Assembly: GCA_965217015.1 (NCBI GenBank)
Contig: OZ244224.1
Span: forward strand, 992,001-1,056,000
DNA from: JAYQKL01 sp038142705
GTDB lineage: Bacteria > Pseudomonadota > Alphaproteobacteria > RS24
DNA length: 64,000 nucleotides
Direction of reading: 5' to 3'
Shown here: positions 44,056 through 51,816 of the stretch, one piece after another
Layout: the number at the start of each line of letters is the position of its first letter
Numbering within the stretch: the stretch's first letter is position 1
Translations under genes and position numbers: made by a program
The notes under the pieces: generated by a model
Told to the model about the DNA's origin: nothing
Databases searched by the model: none
The model's input: only the letters and a program-made list of their open reading frames with translations

Positions 44056-47000
44056 GTGATGCTCGGTTCAAAAGTTCAAATAACGACAAACAAAAACCAA
44101 TTAATTTACCCATTAATATTGGCATGTTTTTTTGCATCTGGGTTTGCGGCGCTTTTATATCAGACCGCGTGGATACGACAATTTGCAATTTCGTTTGGCA
44201 CATCAGAATTTGCAGTGGCCTCTGTTTTAGCAGCATATATGAGCGGTCTCGCAGCTGGGGCTATGCTAGCCGCGAAATTTATAAAATATGTCAAGCGTCC
44301 AGTTTTTGTATATGGCTTTTTAGAAGGCGGCATTGCTCTTAGCGCTCTGGCGGTTCCTAGTTTCATCAATGCGGCTGAATGGCTATTAATTTTATTGGCT
44401 GGCGACCAATCAATCCCACCTAATGCGGGCGGACTATCGCTTACAGTATTTTATGTTTTAATTACATTCATTGTGTTGGTTATTCCTACCGCCCTGATGG
44501 GAGCAACCCTTCCCCTGCTTATTAGATACGCGGTGCGCAGTAACAATCAAATTGGGCCGCGTATCGGCCTTTTGTACGGTATAAATACTGCTGGCGCGGT
44601 GATTGGTGTCATTTCAACAGGATTTTTACTGCTTCCTAAATTGGGCTTATTTAACACAATTATTGTTGGTGTTGTGGTGAATTTCATTGTTTTCTTGTTG
44701 GCTGTCAAACTTGAAAACCTTGCTTCGCAAAATGAAAACACTGAAAGCATCAACCAAAAAGTTTCATCTTCAAATGCATCACGTAATCAAGAAGATACGA
44801 ATATCCAGACACAAGACACTAACATACTTAATTTTCGCTGGATTTACCCTCTTATAGCCACCTCAGGATCGACCTCATTTTTATACGAGGTCCTTTGGAC
44901 AAGATTATTATCTCATATTTTGACTGGTTCAATTTATGCATTTTGTACCATGCTGGCAAGTTTCTTAATCGGCATTGCCATTGGTGGCGGAGTAGCTGGG
45001 CGTTTTGCATCTGATCAAAAAAAAGCTGCCTGGTTATTTGCACTAGCTCAATTTGCCATCGCAATAACCGCTGCAGCCATATATATGTGGCTTTTACTTG
45101 ACCCTCCGTTAGATCGCGGTTTGGCAAAAAATGCATTTTTATCATTTTTGGTTATTACACCATCAACATTTTTCATCGGTGCCACTTTTCCATTTGCAGT
45201 GAGAGTCGCAACTCAAAACGCGCAAATGAGCGCTGCGGAAAGCTCGCGCATATACTCATATAATACAGCAGGAGCTATTTTAGGTGCTTTAGGCGCTGCT
45301 TTTTTTATCATTCCTTTATTTGGTTTTTCAGGCACCATAAAACTTGCCGTTTGTAGCAATATAGCTTTAGGTATAGCAGCTATATTACTGATTTCCCCAA
45401 AACGTGGCGCCGTTGCATGGGCCACCATTGCAGCTATGTGCATGATGGCAATAATTTTTCGTCCAAGTGAACCAATGACACTGGTAGCGTCCTCAGCATT
45501 AGAAAATAATTTAGTAAATCAAAAAAATTCTGAACATATTTTTTATAGCGTTGGGCGCTCAAGCACTGTTTTTGTAACTCAAATTGATGGACACCTCTAC
45601 CTCAAAACAAATGGCCTGCCCGAAGCACAATCCAGCATGAAAGGCGCACCACCAAACAGAAATACACAAAAATGGCTTGGTGCCATTCCCTTCACCCTTC
45701 GCCCTACTGCAGAAAGCGCGCTTGTGATTGGTTATGGAGGTGGATTGGCCGTACAAGGCATACCGCCATCGTTAATGGATATTGATGTTATTGAAATTGA
45801 ACCTGAAGTTATCAATGCAAATAAAGCCATAGCATTCTTGCGGCAAAGTGACCCTTTAGATAATCCGAGAGTAAACATAATCATAAATGATGCCCGTGGC
45901 GCTTTAAATCTCTCATCAAAAACATACAGTGTCATTATATCTCAGCCTTCACATCCTTGGACCCCTGGTGCGTCTCATTTGTATTCGAAAGAATTTATCA
46001 CTTTAGCGCGCAGCAAAATGAAACATGATGGTGTTTTTCTACAATGGATTAATGCATCATTCATAGATGAGACATTACTAAGATCTTTGGCGGCGACATT
46101 AGGAAGCCAGTTTGAACATTTACGTCTTTTTCAACCGGATCCGTTGGTATTATTTTTTGTTGCCTCAAATGCACCGTTCGATAATCATGAAATATTCATA
46201 AATCAAATTAATCAAAACGAAGACATTAAAAATCACTATAAACAAATAGGCATTAAGTCTGTAGAGGATTTAATCGCAGCCACTGCATTGGACGATGAGG
46301 CAATACGCGCTTTAAGTATTGGTGCAGCTTTGAACACAGATGATAATAATCTCATGGCAACAAAAAGCCGCGCACTTGCTGATGGACTTGATACTGTCTC
46401 ATTGGAATCCTTATTAGCTCCTATTGATCCACTTTTAAACAAAAACGGTTCTTTGAGACCACATAAAAACGATTACGATATTGGATATTTGACGCGGCGC
46501 TTAATTGAAACAGGTTTTGAGAGTCGCGCGCTTGATTTTGCAAAATCACTCAACGAGCACAGTTCACGAGAGTTTGTCAGAGGCATAGGATTAAGACAAA
46601 AAGGGAGACTGGACTTAGCCGAAAAAGCATTTTGGCGAGCCTTCGAAACAGATACAAATAATCAGCAAATTATTTACGCCATTGTCCAGCCTTATTTAAG
46701 CGCTTTTGCTGGCGGACAAACACCAGAACACATAAATGCCATGATAAATCAGCTCGATACACCAGCAAGAGCCGTTTTCGACGGATGGCGTGCTGGTGCA
46801 AATGGAGAATGGAAAAAATTAAGTCAACTTGACACTATTTTAAATCAAACAATCGCTTCGGATTTCTGGTATCCAGAAGCAACCAAATTACGCATTGATT
46901 GGCGCATTCAACTTGCCTCACGCCAAAATCGTATTGACCTAGCAAAACAAGCATTAAAAATTTCAGATGATCTTTTAACGACCCATGTCACTGCAGATAT

Positions 47001-47280
47001 TTATGCATTAAGAGCCGCTGCGGGATTAATAATCAATGATGTGCCTGTTTTTAGTGAATCTCTTAGAGCCATTACTCTCTTAGCCAAAGCGGATATTACC
47101 CGCTCAAAGTCTGAAGGTTTTAAACTTAGCAACGCAGATATTAAACTCGCCAAACGCAGACTTATCGGTATGGGCGCTCAAGGACAGAAAATCTATTCAG
47201 TCACTGGTGACAAACAAATTAAAAGTGTTTTGTCGATGGTTGATGAAGTTGTCGAAGAATTAAATTCATATGAGCAATGA
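44056..47280 (+). CDS. Membrane protein with spermidine-synthase-like domain
   Basis: A 1074-residue protein. Residues about 15-470 hold two blocks of membrane helices in an MFS-like layout (FFASGFAALLYQTAWIRQFAISFG; FLYEVLWTRLLSHILTGS is its repeat). Residues about 530-730 form a soluble Rossmann methyltransferase-like domain like spermidine synthases (ALVIGYGGGLAVQG, DVIEIEPEVINANK, IINDARGAL). A C-terminal region of about 300 residues with helical, TPR-like repeats follows. Such fused proteins are widespread and of unknown function; polyamine synthase activity is not established for them. The start is GTG at 44056 or ATG at 44059. It is divergent from the second sulfatase. Confidence 0.8.
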   Translation: MMLGSKVQITTNKNQLIYPLILACFFASGFAALLYQTAWIRQFAISFGTSEFAVASVLAAYMSGLAAGAMLAAKFIKYVKRPVFVYGFLEGGIALSALAVPSFINAAEWLLILLAGDQSIPPNAGGLSLTVFYVLITFIVLVIPTALMGATLPLLIRYAVRSNNQIGPRIGLLYGINTAGAVIGVISTGFLLLPKLGLFNTIIVGVVVNFIVFLLAVKLENLASQNENTESINQKVSSSNASRNQEDTNIQTQDTNILNFRWIYPLIATSGSTSFLYEVLWTRLLSHILTGSIYAFCTMLASFLIGIAIGGGVAGRFASDQKKAAWLFALAQFAIAITAAAIYMWLLLDPPLDRGLAKNAFLSFLVITPSTFFIGATFPFAVRVATQNAQMSAAESSRIYSYNTAGAILGALGAAFFIIPLFGFSGTIKLAVCSNIALGIAAILLISPKRGAVAWATIAAMCMMAIIFRPSEPMTLVASSALENNLVNQKNSEHIFYSVGRSSTVFVTQIDGHLYLKTNGLPEAQSSMKGAPPNRNTQKWLGAIPFTLRPTAESALVIGYGGGLAVQGIPPSLMDIDVIEIEPEVINANKAIAFLRQSDPLDNPRVNIIINDARGALNLSSKTYSVIISQPSHPWTPGASHLYSKEFITLARSKMKHDGVFLQWINASFIDETLLRSLAATLGSQFEHLRLFQPDPLVLFFVASNAPFDNHEIFINQINQNEDIKNHYKQIGIKSVEDLIAATALDDEAIRALSIGAALNTDDNNLMATKSRALADGLDTVSLESLLAPIDPLLNKNGSLRPHKNDYDIGYLTRRLIETGFESRALDFAKSLNEHSSREFVRGIGLRQKGRLDLAEKAFWRAFETDTNNQQIIYAIVQPYLSAFAGGQTPEHINAMINQLDTPARAVFDGWRAGANGEWKKLSQLDTILNQTIASDFWYPEATKLRIDWRIQLASRQNRIDLAKQALKISDDLLTTHVTADIYALRAAAGLIINDVPVFSESLRAITLLAKADITRSKSEGFKLSNADIKLAKRRLIGMGAQGQKIYSVTGDKQIKSVLSMVDEVVEELNSYEQ

Positions 47281-47305
47281 GCAAATATATATAGCCTTAG
47301 CCAAT

Positions 47306-48778
47306 TTACTTTATCATACCGGCCAGCAGGACATATTTCGCTTCGACATAATCATCAAGCCCCATAAATGACCCCTCGCGGCCCATGCCAGATTGCTTGA
47401 TGCCGCCAAAGGGCGCCAGCTCTGTTGATAAAAGCCCGCTATTGACCGCCACCATGCCGGTTTCAATGTGCTTGGCAACCCGCATAATCCGCGCCATATC
47501 TTTTGCATAAAAATAAGCCGCCAGTCCGTACTCGCTATCATTGGCCATGGCCATCACATCGCTTTCTGTTTCAAACCGAAACACAGGCGCAATCGGGCCA
47601 AAGGTTTCCTCATGGGCGATTTTCATATTTTGCATCACATCTGCCAGCAAAGTCGGCTGGAAAAAGCTGCCGCCAAGCTCATGCCGCGCGCCGCCCGCCA
47701 CAAGATGCGCGCCTTTGGCCAACGCATCTTCAATATGCGTTTCCACTTTCAGCAGCGCGGCTTCATCAATCAGCGGGCCTTGCGTCACGCCTGCTGCATC
47801 GCCTGGCCCCACCACCAATTGCGCCATCGCAGCCTGTAATTTTTCCACAAACACATCATAAACAGATGCTTGCACATAAATCCGATTGGCACAGACACAA
47901 GTCTGCCCACTATTACGGAACTTAGAGACCATCGCGCCTTCTACTGCCGCATCAATATCGGCATCATCAAACACAATGAAAGGTGCGTTGCCGCCCAGTT
48001 CCATTGACAGTTTTTTAACCGTATCCGCCGATTGCGCGAGCAAAACCCGCCCGATTTCTGTGGAGCCTGTAAAAGATAATTTACGCACAATGGGCGAGGC
48101 CGTCAGCGCGCCGCCAATTTCGGCAGCCTTGCCCGTCACGGTGCTGAACACGCCAGCTGGCACGCCGGCTTGTTCGGCAAGATAATTCAACGCTAAAGCA
48201 GTCAGCGGTGTTTGCGAGGCAGGTTTGACGATAATACTACAACCAACGGCCAGCGCAGGCGCGACTTTACGGGTAATCATCGCGGCAGGAAAATTCCATG
48301 GGGTGATGGCGGCGACCACACCAACGGGTTGCTTCATCACCATAATTTCGGCATCAGCGCGATGGCTCGGAATAAGCGTGCCATAAACCCGCTTGGCTTC
48401 TTCAGCAAACCACTCAACAAAAGATGCGGCATAAGCAATCTCGCCCTGCGCCTCAGCCAAAGGCTTGCCCTGCTCGCTGGTCATCAACAAGGCCAAATCA
48501 TCATGATGCGCCAAAATTAAATCATGCCAGCGCCGCAATATCACCGCACGCTCTTTGCCAGTCAACGCCGCCCATGCCGGCTGTGCCGTCTTCGCGGCAA
48601 CTATCGCTTTTTCAGTTTCCGCTGCCCCCATATTCGGCACATGCGCGAACGCCTCCCCCGTTGCCGGATTGGTCACCGCCAGCCTGTCGCCATTATCGGC
48701 ATCACACCAGTTGCCATTTATATAAGCTTGCTGGCGCAACAGCTCTGGCGCTTGCAGGGTTAATTTTGTTTTCGTCAT
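47306..48778 (-). CDS. gabD: NAD(P)-dependent succinate-semialdehyde dehydrogenase-like ALDH
   Basis: A 490-residue aldehyde dehydrogenase of the GabD type: MTSEQGKPLAEAQGEI, ITPWNFPAAMITRKVAPALA, SFTGSTEIGRVLL, the catalytic Glu in MELGGNAPF and Cys in NSGQTCVCANRIYVQ. The cysteine pair CVC matches GabD. It would oxidise succinic semialdehyde or glutarate semialdehyde to the acid. GC content is visibly higher than in the catabolic region before it. It is the last gene before the integration site and convergent with the gene before it. Aromatic semialdehydes remain possible substrates. Confidence 0.85.
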   Translation of the reverse strand: MTKTKLTLQAPELLRQQAYINGNWCDADNGDRLAVTNPATGEAFAHVPNMGAAETEKAIVAAKTAQPAWAALTGKERAVILRRWHDLILAHHDDLALLMTSEQGKPLAEAQGEIAYAASFVEWFAEEAKRVYGTLIPSHRADAEIMVMKQPVGVVAAITPWNFPAAMITRKVAPALAVGCSIIVKPASQTPLTALALNYLAEQAGVPAGVFSTVTGKAAEIGGALTASPIVRKLSFTGSTEIGRVLLAQSADTVKKLSMELGGNAPFIVFDDADIDAAVEGAMVSKFRNSGQTCVCANRIYVQASVYDVFVEKLQAAMAQLVVGPGDAAGVTQGPLIDEAALLKVETHIEDALAKGAHLVAGGARHELGGSFFQPTLLADVMQNMKIAHEETFGPIAPVFRFETESDVMAMANDSEYGLAAYFYAKDMARIMRVAKHIETGMVAVNSGLLSTELAPFGGIKQSGMGREGSFMGLDDYVEAKYVLLAGMIK

Positions 48779-48903
48779 GAATTGTTTATCTCTCTATGTT
48801 TGGAAAAACCTTACCAGCCCGAACGCCAATATGTAAACCCACACGCAAAGGTACATAAAGCCAGACAAAGCTGGCGATATGAGATGATTTTATTGGGAGA
48901 AAA

Positions 48904-48949
48904 TGGTGCCGGCACACGGACTTGAACCGCGGACCCTCTGATTACAAAT
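48904..48949 (-). other. tRNA-Thr(TGT) 3' fragment, attachment site of the integrated element
   Basis: On the minus strand 46 bases read as the 3' part of a tRNA-Thr gene: anticodon loop ATTTGTAAT with TGT, the 3' anticodon stem ATCAG, the T arm GGTTCAAGTCC and the acceptor end GCCGGCACCA. Beyond the anticodon loop, at 48950, the sequence no longer fits a tRNA, so it is not a functional gene. A tyrosine integrase gene begins 170 bp away. This is the left junction of an integrated element; the intact tRNA should lie at the right end, outside the window. The rest of 48779-49116 holds no gene. Confidence 0.85.
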
Positions 48950-49116
48950 TAGGGTGGGCTTTGTCTACAATAAGTTGAAGCTTGTTACTCAAGGTTGATA
49001 AAGGTCCGGAAAGCAGGGGACTGAGCAGCTTTTCATAAAAAAATAGTCGAACCAGGACGACCGAGGTTGATGCCTCGTGCGACCTATATGCGACCCAGTA
49101 TTTTATGGAGACTGTA

Positions 49117-50286
49117 ATGAAGCAAAAAATCACCAAACGGACCATTGAGCAGATTATGCCAGTGTCAAAGGAAACGCTTGTTTATGACACAGAGGTTAAG
49201 GGACTACACTTGAAGCTCTATCCTTCCGGCAAGGCCAGCTTTCACCTCTATTATCGCACGCCCGACAGAATTGAACGCCGACCGAAACTTGGGCAATACC
49301 CCGCTATGACACCCGAGCTGGCGCGCTCCGCAGCTTCTGAGATGCTTTTAACGATCATGAGCGGCAAAGATCCCAAATCACACAAAGAGCTAAGGAACCA
49401 TGCCACCGTGAGCTCGGCAGTGGCGGCCTATATTTCCCGTCGTGAAGCAAGCGCCGTTAAGCCCAAAACTCTTGAGAACTATCAGTGGCTTTACCGCGCC
49501 TACATTCAGCCTGAGATTGGCAGCCAAAAGCTATCTAGCTGGCAAAGAGAAGACGTAGCACATTTTCACCGAAAGCTTCGGAATACTCCCACGACGGCTA
49601 ATCAGGCCGTCCGCCTGCTTCGTAGCGCCATTCAAGAGGCAATCGATTTTGGTGACATTCCTCTTATGCAAAACCCCTGCGTCAGGATTAAGCCTTTTCC
49701 TACTCGAAAAATTGAGCGCTATTTAACTAAAGCAGAAACCGAACGACTGTTGGATGCATTGGAACATTTTGAAACGGCCCAAACCGCGCCTATAACAGCA
49801 ATTGCAGCCATAAAGTTACTCTTCATAACCGGCTGTCGTAAGAATGAAATCCTCACTCTGAAATGGCAAAACATCTCATACGAAGAAAAATGCTTGCAAC
49901 TGGAGGACAGCAAAACCGGGAGCAAACGCGTTCCAATGAGCGATCAAGCTATCTCCATCCTTAGGAGCCTAGAGAGCCATAAATGCTCTGACTATGTGAT
50001 TGCCGGAAAACATCCCTCCAAGCCTCTACAGGGCCTCCAGAAGGTATGGGAACGCATTCGTGGCTATGCCGGGCTTGAAGATGTCCGCCTGCATGATTTG
50101 AGGCATAATTTTGCCAGCCAGCTTCTTTCCGCGGGCCATGAACTGGCTGTAATTGGACGCGTTCTCGGTCATAAAAGCATGGCATCCACTCATCGCTATG
50201 CCCATTTATCAGACCATTCGGTTCGCGCAGCATTAAGTGATTTCGACGAAATGACATCGAGGGTGAAAACCAATGAAAAAGTTTGA
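49117..50286 (+). CDS. Tyrosine-type site-specific integrase
   Basis: About 389 residues from the ATG at 49117 behind GGAG (an ATG four codons earlier is possible). An N-terminal arm-type DNA-binding domain (DUF4102-like, YDTEVKGLHLKLYPSGKASF) comes first, then a SAM-like core-binding domain (about 97-185) and the catalytic domain with Arg in TGCRKNEIL, HDLRH, LGHK and the nucleophile Tyr in THRYAHLSD. All catalytic residues are kept. It is the P4-like type that uses tRNA 3' ends, in keeping with the tRNA-Thr fragment next to it. It marks the left end of the island. Confidence 0.95.
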   Translation: MKQKITKRTIEQIMPVSKETLVYDTEVKGLHLKLYPSGKASFHLYYRTPDRIERRPKLGQYPAMTPELARSAASEMLLTIMSGKDPKSHKELRNHATVSSAVAAYISRREASAVKPKTLENYQWLYRAYIQPEIGSQKLSSWQREDVAHFHRKLRNTPTTANQAVRLLRSAIQEAIDFGDIPLMQNPCVRIKPFPTRKIERYLTKAETERLLDALEHFETAQTAPITAIAAIKLLFITGCRKNEILTLKWQNISYEEKCLQLEDSKTGSKRVPMSDQAISILRSLESHKCSDYVIAGKHPSKPLQGLQKVWERIRGYAGLEDVRLHDLRHNFASQLLSAGHELAVIGRVLGHKSMASTHRYAHLSDHSVRAALSDFDEMTSRVKTNEKV

Positions 50287-50357
50287 AGACCGGGACGACC
50301 GGTCGTCATAAGGCGTTTTAATTTGAGTATCGGATCATGAGAAGAAAGGAATCAATC

Positions 50358-50552
50358 ATGTCTGATATTTTATTGACGGAAACCCAAGTAGCGGAACTTT
50401 TGCAAATCAAACCGGCCACTTTGAAACGTTGGCGTTGGTCGGGCATCGGACCAACCTTCTGCAAGATTGGCGGCAGCGTGAGGTATAAGCGTTCTGAACT
50501 TGAAAGGTTCATCGCCGATAGCACCCATGACGCACACATGGGCTCACACTGA
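50358..50552 (+). CDS. AlpA/excisionase-like HTH protein
   Basis: A 64-residue MerR/AlpA-type helix-turn-helix protein from the ATG at 50358 (AAGGAA site upstream): LLTETQVAELLQIKPATLKRWRWSGIGP followed by KIGGSVRYKRSELERFI. Such proteins act as excisionases or as activators of integrase in P4-like elements. It is 71 bp after the integrase gene, and its stop codon overlaps the next start (TGATG). Confidence 0.85.
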   Translation: MSDILLTETQVAELLQIKPATLKRWRWSGIGPTFCKIGGSVRYKRSELERFIADSTHDAHMGSH

Positions 50553-51598
50553 TGGGGCTCGCAATGCACAAAAGGAAACTTCGTTTCATGAACGGCGCTG
50601 ACTTAAGACGAGGCGGCAAGCCGCCAAGCTATCTGATCAATCGTGCCATCCCCGAACGCGGCATCGCGCTTTTGGTCGCCCCGCCAAGCCATAAAAAATC
50701 CTTTGTTGCTATGACAATGGCCTGCTCGGTAGCAACTGGGACTGACTTCCTCGGGCGTAAGACCAAACAAGGCACGGTCCTTTATCTGGCCGGTGAGGGC
50801 AATCAGGCACTGCACAAACGAAAACTGGCATGGGAAAAGTTCTACGAGACCCCAATTGCAGAGAACAGTCTAGCCATATCCAACGGTCATGCCGTGCTGA
50901 ATGCAGATGACGGCTTTCAGGAGGCTGTAGAGGCGATTGAACGATACGAGCTGGATTGTGGCAAAATCTCATTGCTTGTCGTTGATACGCTCAACAGGAC
51001 GTTTGAAGGCGATGAAAACAACTCAACCCATGTAACCAAATATGTTGTTGCTCTGTCTCGGATAATCGAGCAATTCGGTTGCGCTGTTTTACTTGTTCAC
51101 CACCCTGGCCATGATGAGAAGACCAAGACCCGTCCTCGCGGCTTTTCTGGGCTCAAGGCTGCAGTCGATATACAAATGGCCATAGAAAAAGGGCATACAG
51201 ACACCCCGACGCTTCTCATGGGCGTAAAGCCACCGAAAGACGATGAGCCCGCTCCGGACATTCATTTGAAGACGGAGACCATTCTGCTTGATGAAGAACT
51301 GGGTCACGATGAGCAAGGGCATCCAATATCATCCTTAGTTATCGTAGAAAACGATGATTTGCCTGCCTTCTCGCCTAAGGTAAGAAGCAAAACAATGTCC
51401 AAACGCAACCTTTTGAAAGAGCACATCCTCGCTATGGACTTTGCTGAACCCATAAAGCGCGAAGCAATTATTGATGATTGCCTCAAGCTGGGCATTACAG
51501 ATGTACACGAGACCATCATGCGTGCGGTTGATGCGCTTATAAATGACGGGTTTATGATTAGAACCAACTACGGACACTACGACATCGTGAGAACTTAG
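50552..51598 (+). CDS. RepA-like AAA ATPase / replicative helicase of the element
   Basis: A 348-residue AAA_25-type ATPase. The P-loop reads LLVAPPSHKKSF, with lysine and serine kept but the usual glycines replaced. Walker B is LLVVDTLNRTF, followed by VLLVHHPGHD. The C-terminal 70 residues look like a winged-helix region. Related proteins are hexameric helicases of plasmids and mobile elements. The start overlaps the AlpA-like stop by one base. It may replicate the excised island. The hairpin-rich spacer directly downstream could be its origin, which is inference. Confidence 0.82.
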   Translation: MGLAMHKRKLRFMNGADLRRGGKPPSYLINRAIPERGIALLVAPPSHKKSFVAMTMACSVATGTDFLGRKTKQGTVLYLAGEGNQALHKRKLAWEKFYETPIAENSLAISNGHAVLNADDGFQEAVEAIERYELDCGKISLLVVDTLNRTFEGDENNSTHVTKYVVALSRIIEQFGCAVLLVHHPGHDEKTKTRPRGFSGLKAAVDIQMAIEKGHTDTPTLLMGVKPPKDDEPAPDIHLKTETILLDEELGHDEQGHPISSLVIVENDDLPAFSPKVRSKTMSKRNLLKEHILAMDFAEPIKREAIIDDCLKLGITDVHETIMRAVDALINDGFMIRTNYGHYDIVRT

Positions 51599-51600
51599 AC

Positions 51601-51779
51601 AGTTGGACAGACACCCCACCCCCTTTAAGGGGGGTGGGGTGTGGAACTGTCATACTCAAAACATTTTGGATAAGCTCACTACGCGGTAAAAAGATACCGC
51701 AATCAAGTGGTTGCTCAACCACATCAATGTGTTAGTCGGAATTGTGTGATGACCCGCGGCCCCTTTGAGGGGGCCGCGG
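51601..51779. repeat. Array of four hairpins between convergent genes
   Basis: The 218-bp spacer 51599-51816 has four perfect or near-perfect inverted repeats in a row: ACACCCCACCCCC/GGGGGTGGGGTGT (51612-51624, 51631-51643, extended by CAGTT/AACTG), GCGGTA/TACCGC (51683-51688, 51695-51700), GTGGTT/AACCAC (51707-51712, 51717-51722) and CCGCGGCCCC/GGGGCCGCGG (51754-51763, 51770-51779). The first and last share CCCCTTT near the loop. None is followed by a T run, so simple terminators are not clear. It could be an origin, a recombination site or a structured RNA. Confidence 0.6.
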
Positions 51780-51816
51780 CGTCAAAAATAAAGTTGGAGG
51801 TCAAGTCCAGAACTTT

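Noticed and set aside
47503..48780. Several long open frames opposite the gabD-like gene
   Set aside because: They are antisense shadows of a GC-rich gene with clear ALDH motifs; they have no family features of their own.
48904..48949. Functional tRNA-Thr gene
   Set aside because: Only the 3' part is present; the D arm, 5' acceptor strand and 5' anticodon stem are missing.
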